Shown: positions 46,866 to 56,075 of the stretch, piece after piece
Layout: each line of letters begins with the position of its first letter
How positions within the stretch are numbered: position 1 is the first letter of the stretch
From: Collimonas arenae
GTDB taxonomy: Bacteria; Pseudomonadota; Gammaproteobacteria; Burkholderiales; Burkholderiaceae_D
Direction of reading: 5' to 3'
Assembly (NCBI RefSeq): GCF_001584165.1
Contig: NZ_CP013233.1
Location: 310,001 to 374,000, forward strand
Length of the DNA stretch: 64,000 bases
Position numbers and translations under genes: made by a program
Notes under the pieces: generated by a model
The model's database searches: none
Seen by the model: the letters and a program-made list of their open reading frames with translations, nothing else
Told to the model about the DNA's origin: nothing

Positions 46866-48005
46866 ATGAAACCTTTATCCCGTACCTTGCGCATCGGTAT
46901 CACCATTGGCTTGCGCCAGGAAAATGAATCCATGTGGACGAACGGCATCAAGCAGAATGCTCTCTATCTGGCTGAGAGCTTGAAGCAATGCCCGAGCGTG
47001 GCTTCGGTGCATCTGGTGAATACTACGGCGGTTGCGATCACCCCGGCGCTGCCGTGGGACCAGGCGCGCTGGCCGACCGCAACGTTCGAGCATGCCAAGG
47101 ACAACCTGGATGTGCTGATTGAACTCGGCGGGCAGGTCAACGCCAATCAGACTGCGTATCTGAAAGAGCATGGATGCCGATTGATCTCCTACTGTTGCGG
47201 CGTCGAATATGTGAACGTGATGCAGTCGATGCTATTCGATAGGCCGATGTGGGGGTACGATCTGTTCGTCAACCAGCGCTACGATGCCATCTGGATGGTG
47301 CCGCAGGTGGCTAACAGCAGTCAGTCGTATTTTGAAACCTTGCGCCGCCGTCCGGCTCAGGTGGTGCCGTTTGTCTGGGACCCGATTTTCGTCAACCAAC
47401 GCAGCCAGGATTTCGAGCATCATGGCGAGTACCGTCCACAGCCGGGGCCGAAGCGCCTGACCGTGATGGAGCCGAATCAGGACATCGTGAAATTCTGCAT
47501 GTATCCCGTGTTTATTGCCGAAGAAGCCTATCGGCAGCGGCCGCAGGATATTGCGCTGTTGCAGGTCACTAATGCGGACCGGCTGGCGCATGAGAGCAAG
47601 GAATTTGTCGCGGTGATGAATCAACTGGATATTGTGCGTCAGCACAAGGCGGTTTTCGTGGGACGTCACGATACGCCGCAGTTTCTCAGCGAGATGACCG
47701 ATGTGGTGATTTCACACCAGATCGAGAACGCGCTGAACTATTTTTATTTCGACGTTTGCTGGCAAGGTTATCCTCTGGTGCATAACGCGTACATGTGTCG
47801 CGACCTCGGTTACTTCTACGAGGGAAACGACGTGCGTGAAGGCAGCCGCAAACTGATCGAAGTGCTGACAACGCATGATGACAACTGGCAGGATTACATT
47901 GCGCGGCAGCGCCAGGTGCTTGGCCGCTATCTGCCTGCTTGCCCGGAGGTGACCGCCGAGTATGAGCGATTGCTGACTACTTTGCTGCAACAACCGTTAG
48001 TATGA
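46866..48005 (+). CDS. DUF2827-type protein, paralogue 1 (GT-B-like)
   Basis: A 379-residue cytoplasmic protein resembling the DUF2827 family (assignment from memory of family features). It starts like a Rossmann-type domain (LRIGITIGLRQ), followed by WTNGIKQN, a segment shared by all three paralogues. Mid-protein is MEPNQDIVK; residues ~287-307 carry ENALNYFYFDVC then WQGYPLVHN. That pattern lines up with the E-x7-E and G-x-P-x-V region of GT-B glycosyltransferases, so transfer of a sugar is a hypothesis. No signal peptide or membrane segment is visible. Confidence 0.75.
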   Translation: MKPLSRTLRIGITIGLRQENESMWTNGIKQNALYLAESLKQCPSVASVHLVNTTAVAITPALPWDQARWPTATFEHAKDNLDVLIELGGQVNANQTAYLKEHGCRLISYCCGVEYVNVMQSMLFDRPMWGYDLFVNQRYDAIWMVPQVANSSQSYFETLRRRPAQVVPFVWDPIFVNQRSQDFEHHGEYRPQPGPKRLTVMEPNQDIVKFCMYPVFIAEEAYRQRPQDIALLQVTNADRLAHESKEFVAVMNQLDIVRQHKAVFVGRHDTPQFLSEMTDVVISHQIENALNYFYFDVCWQGYPLVHNAYMCRDLGYFYEGNDVREGSRKLIEVLTTHDDNWQDYIARQRQVLGRYLPACPEVTAEYERLLTTLLQQPLV

Positions 48006-48033
48006 TCAGACGGCTTTTAATTTTTGCTAATCC

Positions 48034-49179
48034 ATGAAAAAAATCAATGTAGGAATTTCCGTCTTTGCCGTCAATGGTGCGCAGATATGGTCGAACGGCA
48101 TCAACCAGAACCTGGCGTTCCTGGTGATGCTGCTGCAGCACAGTCCGCAAGTCGGAAAGGTGTTTTTGTTGAACGGCGGCGATCTGGATCACATGCCGGC
48201 AGAGATGGGGCTGGGTCTGCTAGATGTGTCGTTGGTCAAGCCGCAGGACGTAACATTTGAAATTGATGTAGTGATTGAAATGGGCGCGCAGCTGCCGCTG
48301 GAATGGTTGCGTCATGTTCGCGCGCTGGGTGCCAAGATCGTCACCTTGTTTGTCGGCCATACCTATGCCGACAACGCCGAGGCACCAATGTTCGGTGGCG
48401 CGAGCGGGCAGATTTTCAATGGCACGCCATGGCATGAGATTTGGACACTGCCGCATCACATGAAAACCAGCGGGCCTTTACTGCGTACCGTGTCGCGTGT
48501 TCCTGTGCATGCTGTGCCGCATATTTGGGCGCCGCTGTTTTTGCAAAAGCAGATCGACGTGGTGGAGAAAGACGGCCATCGGTTCGGCTACAAGGCGAGC
48601 CGCGGCGCAGACCGGCCCGGTTGGCGCACGGCGATTTTCGAACCAAATATTTCGGTCGTCAAAAGCTGCTTCATTCCGATGCTGGTTTGCGAACAGGCAT
48701 TCCGGCTGGATCCGCGCTCGGTCAGCATGATGATGGTGATGAACACGGTGCAGATGAAAGAACACCTGACGTTCAACCGTTTTGCGATCAATCTTGATTT
48801 GACCCAGCAGCACAAGGCGACCTACGAGCCGCGCGTATCGTTTGTCGATTGCATGGCGCAGCAAAAGATGGATGCAGTGGTGTCGCATCAATGGGAGTGT
48901 GGTCTCAACTACCTGTACTACGACGCTCTCTACGGCGGCTATCCGCTGATCCATAATTCAGAGTATCTGAAGGCCGACGGTATCGGCATCTATTACCCGG
49001 ATTTCGAAGCCAGTGTTGGCGGGCAGGTGCTGCTCGATGCCTGGCATCAGGAACCCGAATTCTGGGATGACTATAAAAAAACCGGGGCGGCCTACTTGAG
49101 CAAGCTTGATCCGGCCAACACGGACAACGTGGACGCATTTGTGAAAAGACTTCAACACCTGGTGGAGGGCCAGCCATGA
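48034..49179 (+). CDS. DUF2827-type protein, paralogue 2 (GT-B-like)
   Basis: A 381-residue paralogue of its neighbours: INVGISVFAVNG at the start, IWSNGINQN, VPHIWAPLF, FEPNISVVK, and at residues ~288-308 ECGLNYLYYDAL then YGGYPLIHN. It starts 28 bases after paralogue 1 and its stop overlaps the start of paralogue 3 by four bases (ATGA). The three proteins differ strongly outside the shared motifs, so this is an old duplication with diverged specificity. Confidence 0.75.
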   Translation: MKKINVGISVFAVNGAQIWSNGINQNLAFLVMLLQHSPQVGKVFLLNGGDLDHMPAEMGLGLLDVSLVKPQDVTFEIDVVIEMGAQLPLEWLRHVRALGAKIVTLFVGHTYADNAEAPMFGGASGQIFNGTPWHEIWTLPHHMKTSGPLLRTVSRVPVHAVPHIWAPLFLQKQIDVVEKDGHRFGYKASRGADRPGWRTAIFEPNISVVKSCFIPMLVCEQAFRLDPRSVSMMMVMNTVQMKEHLTFNRFAINLDLTQQHKATYEPRVSFVDCMAQQKMDAVVSHQWECGLNYLYYDALYGGYPLIHNSEYLKADGIGIYYPDFEASVGGQVLLDAWHQEPEFWDDYKKTGAAYLSKLDPANTDNVDAFVKRLQHLVEGQP

Positions 49180-50311
49180 GCACCTCGTTGCCACAACGGA
49201 AATTACGTGTCGGCGTAACGCTGCATGTGCGGTCCGGGCCGCAATCGATCTGGGAAAACGGCATCTTCCAGAACTGTGCTTTCCTGGTACAACTGTTCAA
49301 CCAGTCGCCGGCAGTCGAGCGGCAGTCCTGGTGCTGGACGGTCAGCCCGATCAGGTCAACGACGCCATGATGCTGGGCGATCTCGGGATCGACATGATTG
49401 GCCTCGACCAGGCGATGCAAACGCTTGATGTCGTGGTTGAAATGAGCGCGCAACTGAACGAAGACTGGGTGCGCCAATTCCGCGAACGCGGCGGCCGCTA
49501 TGCGTGGATGCGGGTCGGCAACGATTATGTGATCGATATCGAACGTGCGATGTTCAACAAGCCGCATGGCGGCCTGTGCAGCAACAAGCCCTATGATGCA
49601 GTGTGGACCTTGCCGGAGTACTTGCGTAGCTGCAAGGATTATTTCGGCCTGACCGCGCGGGCGCCGGTGCACATCGTGCCGCATTTGTGGACACCGCTGT
49701 TTTTTCAAAAGGGCATTGACACGTTGCCGAGTCATCTCAGCTTCGGCTATCAGCCTGGCAAGCCGCGTTGGCGAGTGTGCAGCTTCGAGCCGAACGTCTG
49801 CATGGTCAAGACTTCATTGCTGCCGATGCTGGCATGTGAGGAGGCGTATCGCGCGCAACCGGGATTCCTGGATTCGCTGCGTGTATGCAATACCTTGCAC
49901 CTGAAGGAGCATCTGAAGTTTACCCAGTTCGCGCGTTCGCTCGATGTCGTGAACCATGGCCTGGCGTCATTTGAAGGTCGTTTTGCAGTGTACGAATTCA
50001 TGGCCAACTATGGCGACTGCATCATTTCGCATCACTGGGAAAACGGTCAGAATTATCTGTATTACGAAGCCTTGTACGGTGGCTATCCGCTGATCCACAA
50101 CTCGGAATTCATTCGCGACTACGGCTACTATTATCCTGAGTTCGATTCGTTCGCTGGCGGCCAGGCGGTGTTGAAAGCATTTGCCACGCATGACGCGCAG
50201 TTGGATGATTATCGCCAGAATGCAAAGAAGTTGTTACGCACTCTCGATATCAGTTATCCGGAAAATATCGAGATCTATACACTGCGCTTGCTCGATTTGT
50301 ATTCCAAGTAA
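49176..50311 (+). CDS. DUF2827-type protein, paralogue 3 (GT-B-like; one-base deletion)
   Basis: Third paralogue: LRVGVTLHVRSG, IWENGIFQN, VPHLWTPLF, FEPNVCMVK, and at residues ~289-309 ENGQNYLYYEAL then YGGYPLIHN. Here the second acidic residue of the GT-B-like motif is Glu. One G is missing at about 49321: adding it reads SPAVERAVLVLDGQPDQ and gives 378 residues, matching the two neighbours (379 and 381). The split is therefore best seen as an assembly error. A strong terminator follows. Confidence 0.73.
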
Positions 50312-50312
50312 A

Positions 50313-50367
50313 ACAGCCGCTCTCTGGTCAATCCAGGGAGCGGCTGTGGTGTGGTTGGCCGATAGCG
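50313..50367. terminator. Bidirectional-type terminator between the DUF2827 cluster and ponA
   Basis: ACAGCCGCTC (50313-50322) pairs with GAGCGGCTGT (50358-50367), and CTGG with CCAG inside. It lies between convergent genes and has little T run, so its efficiency is uncertain. Confidence 0.65.
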
Positions 50368-50393
50368 TCTGACTTTTGTCAGTCTCCGCACGA

Positions 50394-52705
50394 TCAGAAC
50401 AATTCGTTCTTGACTTCGTCCTTGGCTTTTTCTTCTTCTGTCGGTTCTGTCGTACCGCCGCCCAGGCTTTGGGTGGCGACTCCCGGTGGGTACTCCGCGT
50501 AATAATATTCGCTGCCTGAGTGGATCAGTCCATCTGGCACCACGCGGTCTTCGATCGGAACGCCTTTCAGCGCCTGTTGCATGAAACTGATCCAGATCGG
50601 CAGCGCCAGGCCGCCACCAGTTTCCTTGTCGCCCAGGCTCTTCGGCTGATCGTAGCCCATCCAGCCGACCGCGACCAGCGAGGGCTGATAGCCCGCGAAC
50701 CAGGCATCCAGCGAATCGTTGGTCGTGCCAGTCTTGCCTGCCAGGTCGGTGCGGTTGAGCGATAAAGCCTTGACTGCGGTGCCGTAGCGCACCACGTCGC
50801 GCATCATGCTATCCATCAGATAGGCGTTGCGCGGATCGATCACCCGATTGGCTTCGTCGCCGGCTACTTCCGGATGTACCTGAGATAGCACGTTGCCGTT
50901 GGCGTCGGTGATCTTGCTGATGATGTAAGGACTGACCTTGTAGCCGCCGTTGGCGAATACGGCATATCCGCCGACCATCTGCAGTGGTGTGACGGCGCCG
51001 GCGCCCAGCGCCAACGTCAGGTATGGCGGATTTTTGTCAGCATCGAAGCCGAAACGCGTCACATACTCCTGACCGTATTTGGCACCGATCTTGTCAAGGA
51101 TGCGTACCGACACGACATTCTTTGACTTCGTCAATGCCCGCCGCATGCTCATCGGGCCTTCGTACTTGTTGCCATAGTTCTTCGGCTGCCAGATCTGGCC
51201 ACCGGTCTGGCCGCCGCCGTAGGTGAGCGGCGCGTCATTGATGATGGTGGCCGGTGACAAGCCCTTTTCCAGCGATGCCGAATAAATGAAAGGCTTGAAT
51301 GACGAGCCTGGCTGACGCCACGCCTGCGTGACGTGGTTGAATTTGTTACGGTTGAAATCGAAGCCGCCGATCAGCGCGCGGATGGCGCCGTCCTTGGTGT
51401 CGGCGGCGATAAACGCCGATTCCACTGCGGGCATCTGCGTAATGGTCCAGTTTTTCCCTTCCAGCATGACGCGGATGATGGCGCCGCGCTTGACCTTGCG
51501 CTGTGGCGGCGCCTTGTCGCTCAGCAGATTGGTGGCGATGCTCAGGCCGGCGCCGCTGACGCTGATTTCCTGGCCCGACGACAGCACCGCGCGCACCAAC
51601 TTGGCGTGGCTTCCAGTACTACTGCTGCAACGATTTCATCGCTGTCAGGGTGGTCTGCCAGTTCCACCTCAATTGCGTCTTCTGCTGCCTCCTTGGTGCT
51701 GTCCGGGATGTCCATATAGCCTTCGGGGCCGCGGTAACCGCGCCGCTTTTCGTAATCCATGACGCCGCGTCGCACAGCAATATAGGCGGCATCCTGATCG
51801 GCCTTGGTGATGGTAGTGAACACATTCAGGCCGCGCGTGTACGTGTTTTCCTTGAATTGGTCGTACACCAGCTGACGCGCCATTTCGGAGACGAATTCCG
51901 CGTGAATGCCGAATTCGCTGGCGCCGGTCTTGGTATGCAGTGGCTCGTTCTTGGCTTGTTCGTATTGGGCCTGGGTGATGTAGCCGAGTTGCAGCATTCG
52001 CAGCAAGATGTATTGCTGGCGTACGGTTGCCCGCTTCGGATTGACGATCGGATTGTTGGCTGACGGCGCCTTTGGCAACCCGGCCAGCATCGCTGCTTCG
52101 GCAACCGTGATGTCCTGCAGCTTCTTGCCGAAATAAATCTGTGCTGCCGAGGCAAAGCCGTAGGCGCGCTGTCCCAGATAGATCTGGTTCATGTAGACCT
52201 CAAGGATCTGGTCCTTGGTCAGGTTGCGCTCGATTTTCCAGGCCAGCGGAATCTCATAGAGAAATTTGCGCGAAGCTTTCTGGAAGAAGGTCGGTTCATT
52301 GCTGGTCAGGAAAAAATTACGCGCCACCTGCTGCGTGATCGTGCTGGCGCCGCCGCCGCCGCCGGTCAGGTTGGAAAAGGTGGCGCGCAGGATGCCTTGG
52401 TAATCGACTCCACCGTGCTGGTAGAAACGATCGTCTTCGATCGCCAGGACGGCCTTTTTCATGACGTCGGGTATCTCGTTGATATGCACCAGACTGCGCC
52501 GCTCTTCGCCGAACTCGCCGATCAGGACGCCGTCAGCGGAAAAAATCCGCAATGGGATCTTCGGTTTGTAATCGGTGAGCGAGTCCAGTTCCGGCAAATT
52601 CGGATAGGCCATAGCCAGCATCAGCAGAAAAGTTAGCGCGCCGATAATGAACAGACCGGCAACAATGCCAAAAAAACCAAGCAGCAATCGCAACAGCAGT
52701 GGCAT
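50394..52705 (-). CDS. ponA: Penicillin-binding protein 1A (one-base deletion)
   Basis: Bifunctional peptidoglycan synthase in the inner membrane. One membrane segment (residues ~4-33) precedes the GT51 glycosyltransferase domain (LAIEDDRFYQHGGVD, GGGGASTITQQVARN, IYLGQRAYGFASAAQ). The transpeptidase domain has GSSFKPFIYS (SxxK), TKSKNVVS (SxN) and AGKTGTTND (KTG). The frame breaks at 51601-51602: one more T on the plus strand gives VLEATPKLVRAVLSSGQE and one protein of about 770 residues. It lies divergent from pilM, the usual order in Burkholderiales. Confidence 0.95.
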
Positions 52706-53127
52706 GCGACGGTGAGGTGCGGGGAAATCGGGGTGTCGCTAGCTGAGTCTGTAGGCGTCATGCGAGGCGTTTTTGAAGTAGGAATGCCACGCATTATAGC
52801 GGCACAGCAGTTGGCTCAAAACTTGCTCTGCATCATGCGGTCTTGATGCTGGTGCAATTTCGTTGCGAAATTCAGACAAAATTTGTCGGTGAAAAACAAA
52901 TTACCATGGATGGAGTGCGTGTGGCGCAACATTACATAATATATAGGCAATTGCCCACAGGAAAATTTCTTTACAGTACCGTCCTCTTATTGCTACGATT
53001 TCACGTTACTAAATTTAACATTGCTGTAAGCCCTGTTTTACAGGTTTTTCCTAACTTCGAGACGGTACTCTGTTTATGCGACCGCCTTGTAGGCAGAATG
53101 TTCCCCAAATAATACATACAGGGAGAA
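52706..53127. other. Divergent ponA-pilM intergenic region
   Basis: This 422-base AT-richer gap should hold promoters for both ponA and pilM. I could not pick either with confidence. The only clear structure is CTGTAA ... TTACAG (53024-53043) followed by GTTTTTC, with an alternative CCTGT-TTT-ACAGG stem sharing the same bases. It sits about 80 bases before pilM and could be a leader attenuator. No protein gene is supported. Confidence 0.5.
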
Positions 53128-54213
53128 ATGCTCTTGGCATTCGATCTTGGATCGCTGATCGGTAAAAAGAACCCACCCTTGGTGGGCATTGATATAAGTA
53201 CATCGGGCGTGCGGCTGGTGGAGCTGTCCGAGTCCGGCAAGGATCAATTACGCCTTGATCGTTACGCCTCTGAACCGCTGCCACGCGGTGCGGTGGTGGA
53301 CGGCAATATTGAAAACATCGAGCAGGTCACGGAAGTGGTCCGGCGGCTTTGGAAAAAAAGCGGCTCGAACACCAAGCTGGTGGCTTTGGGGATGCCGCCA
53401 GCATCGGTGATCACCAAAAAGATCATTCTTGCGAGCGGCATGCTGGAAGAAGAGCTGGAGATGCAGGTCGAATCCGAGGCCAGCCAGTACATTCCGTTTG
53501 CCCTGGATGAAGTCAGCCTCGATTTCGACGTCATCGGTCCGGCGCAACATTCGCCTGACGACGTCGAAGTGCTGCTGGCAGCGACGCGCAAGGAAAAGGT
53601 CGAGGACCGGGTGGCGGTGATGGAAGCTGCGGGCCTCAAGCCGACTGTCATGGATATCGAATCCTATGCAGCGCGCGCAGCGATCAATCGCATCATCGGC
53701 CAGTTGCCGAAAGCCGGGCAAGGCCAGATCGTCGGCCTGTTCCAGATCGGCACCCAGACTACTCATGTCTCTGCGTTGCTGGACGGCCAGTTGATTTATG
53801 AGCGCGAACAGCCATTCGGCGGCAACCAGCTGACGCAGGATATTGTGCGCGCTTATGGTTTGTCTTATGAAGAGGCAGATTTGAAGAAGCGCACCGGCGA
53901 CCTGCCAGAAGGTTATCAGCAGGAAGTGCTGAATCCTTTCCTGGAGAGCGCGGCGCTGGAAGTCACGCGGGCGATCCAGTTCTTCTTCACCTCGACGCCT
54001 TATACCCGTCTGGACCAGCTGTTCCTGGCCGGCGGTTGCGCAACTATCCCCGGTCTGGTGGAAGTGGTTGCCGGCCGGGCCAAGATTTCGACATCGGTCG
54101 TCAGTCCTTTTACCGGCATGCAGCTCGGCCCGAATGTGCGGGAAAAACAATTGCGCCTTGATGCGCCGTCCTATCTGGTTGCTTGCGGCCTGGCCATGCG
54201 GAGGTTCGGCTGA
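53128..54213 (+). CDS. pilM: Type IV pilus inner-membrane platform protein PilM
   Basis: Actin-like cytoplasmic ATP-binding protein that docks on the PilN tail. The 361-residue product has VGIDISTSGVRLVEL (phosphate-1 loop), LFQIGTQTTHVSAL (phosphate-2 region) and LFLAGGCATIPGL (adenosine motif). The ATG follows CAGGGAGAA. It overlaps pilN by one base (TGATG). Confidence 0.95.
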   Translation: MLLAFDLGSLIGKKNPPLVGIDISTSGVRLVELSESGKDQLRLDRYASEPLPRGAVVDGNIENIEQVTEVVRRLWKKSGSNTKLVALGMPPASVITKKIILASGMLEEELEMQVESEASQYIPFALDEVSLDFDVIGPAQHSPDDVEVLLAATRKEKVEDRVAVMEAAGLKPTVMDIESYAARAAINRIIGQLPKAGQGQIVGLFQIGTQTTHVSALLDGQLIYEREQPFGGNQLTQDIVRAYGLSYEEADLKKRTGDLPEGYQQEVLNPFLESAALEVTRAIQFFFTSTPYTRLDQLFLAGGCATIPGLVEVVAGRAKISTSVVSPFTGMQLGPNVREKQLRLDAPSYLVACGLAMRRFG

Positions 54214-54862
54214 TGATCAAAATTAATCTTTTACCGCATCGCGAAGCCAAGCGGAAGCAGCGCAAGAATGCTTATTTCGCCATGCTGGTGCTGTCCGCGA
54301 TTGTCGGTCTGATAACGGTATTGCTGGTGGGGCATTTTTCGCCAACAGCATCTCCAAACAGAATGAGCGGAACAGCTTCATCACTGCAGAAAATGCGCGT
54401 CTTGATGGTGAAATCAAGGAAGTGGCGACACTCCGGCAGGAAATCGATGCATTGAAGGCACGGCAGCAGGCTGTTGAGGATCTGCAAAGCGATCGTAATC
54501 AGCCGGTGTACCTGATGGACGAGTTGGTCAAGCAAGTGCCGGAAGGCGTCTACCTGAGTTCCTTCAAGCAGGACGGGCAGCGGGTCGCCTTGAACGGCTA
54601 TGCGCAATCGAATGAGCGGGTTTCCGAGTTGCTGCGCAACTTGGGCAACAACTCGGCCTGGCTGGAACGTCCGGACCTGATTGAAATTCGGGCAGCCAAC
54701 ATTGGCGGTACCGGTCGCGACAGCAAGCATGTGTTTGCGTTCACCGTTAACGTCGGCATCAAGCGTCCTTCTGACAAGGATGCGAAGGATGCGGGGGCGA
54801 TACCGAAAAAAGCTGGCGCCGGCACCATTGCCGCAGCCGCGCCACCCGCAACCATCAAATGA
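54213..54862 (+). CDS. pilN: Type IV pilus assembly protein PilN (one-base deletion)
   Basis: Bitopic inner-membrane protein linking PilM to the periplasmic PilO/PilP complex. MIKINLLPHREAKRKQRK is the PilM-binding signature, then a membrane segment (AMLVLSAIVGLITVLLVG). One G is missing in the run at 54329-54332: adding it reads GAFFANSISKQNERNSFITA and joins the coiled coil VATLRQEIDALKARQQA in one frame, total 216 residues. The frame as given stops at about 54455. Confidence 0.94.
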
Positions 54863-54875
54863 GAGACGCGCAATC

Positions 54876-55531
54876 ATGGATTTGAATAATTTGGGCGCCT
54901 CGCTGGGGGCGCAGTTCCGCGGACTGAATGGCCGCCATCCTGGCCAATGGCCGATCGTTCCGCGCATCTTGTGCGGCGTCGGTGTCTTTTTACTGGTGTT
55001 GGTGGTCGGCTGGTTTTTTACTGGAGCGACCAGCAGGACGAACTGAATGCCGGCGAGCAGAAGGAAGTCCAGCTGAAGGAGCAGTACAAGTCAAAAATCC
55101 AGCAAGCCATCAACCTCGATGCCCTGCGTAAGCAGAAGCAGCAGGTCGCCGAATATGTGGTTACGCTGGAGAAGCAGCTGCCGAGCAAGGCGGAGATGGA
55201 TGCGCTGTTGTCCGATATTAACCAGGCTGGTTTGGGACGGGGTTTGCAGTTCGAACTGTTCAAGCCCGGCCAAGTGGTAGTGAAGGACTACTACGCGGAA
55301 CTGCCGATCAATATCAAGGTGAATGGCAATTACCATGACGTCGGCTCGTTTGCCAGCGACATCGCCAATCTGCCGCGGATCGTGACCCTGAACAACATGA
55401 ATTTGGTAGCAGGCAAAGATGGCTCGCTGAGCCTGGATGCGATTGCCAAGACCTTCCGTTATCTGGATAAGGACGAAGTCGCGGCGCAGCGCAAGGTCGC
55501 CGATTCAGCTAAACAGAAAGGTCAAAAATGA
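54876..55531 (+). CDS. pilO: Type IV pilus assembly protein PilO (one-base deletion)
   Basis: Partner of PilN in the alignment complex. The N-terminus MDLNNLGASLGAQFRGLNGR leads to a membrane segment (ILCGVGVFLLVLVVGWFF). A T is missing from the run at 55014-55019; restoring it gives WFFYWSDQQDELNAGEQKEV and the coiled coil and periplasmic domain through VKVNGNYHDVGSFASDIANL (in part). Restored length is 218 residues. Overlaps pilP by four bases. Confidence 0.94.
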
Positions 55532-56075
55532 CGTTTTTTCGCATTGGGCGTCTGACCCAGGTGACATTTTTTGTCGCAATCATCTCAACTTTGTCAGGTT
55601 GCGGCGACAGCGGCGTCCAGGACGTGAAGGAGTGGATGGCCGACGCCAAGAGCCATGCCAAGGTCGGCATCCCGAAGCTCACCGAGCCGAAGAAGTTCGT
55701 ACCTTTCGTGTATGGCGGGCGACCAGCATCGATCCATATAATCCCAGCAAGCTGTTGGTGGCGCTGGCGAAGTTGCAGGGTAAATCGAACGGCCTGAAGC
55801 CGAATCTGGATCGGCGCCGTGAAACTCTGGAAAACTACCCGTTGGACACGATCAAGATGGTGGGTACATTGCAGAAAGTCGGCTTGAGCTACGCCTTGCT
55901 GCAAGTCGACAAGACCGTGTTCCAGGCCAAAGTGGGGAATTACATCGGACAGAATTTCGGCATGGTTACAGCCATCAATGAATCCGAAGTAACTTTGAAA
56001 GAAATCGTACAAGATGCGTCCGGCGAATGGGTCGAGCGCGATGCCAAGTTAGCGTTGCAGGAGAGCACAAAATGA
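55528..56075 (+). CDS. pilP: Type IV pilus lipoprotein PilP (one-base deletion)
   Basis: Periplasmic lipoprotein joining the PilMNO platform to the PilQ secretin. A lipoprotein signal ends in STLSGCGDSG. One G is missing at 55717-55719: adding it reads VYGGATSIDPYNPSKLL and restores the domain with YPLDTIKMVGTL ... NYIGQNFGMVTAINESEV, total 182 residues. Its stop overlaps the pilQ start (ATGA). Confidence 0.94.
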
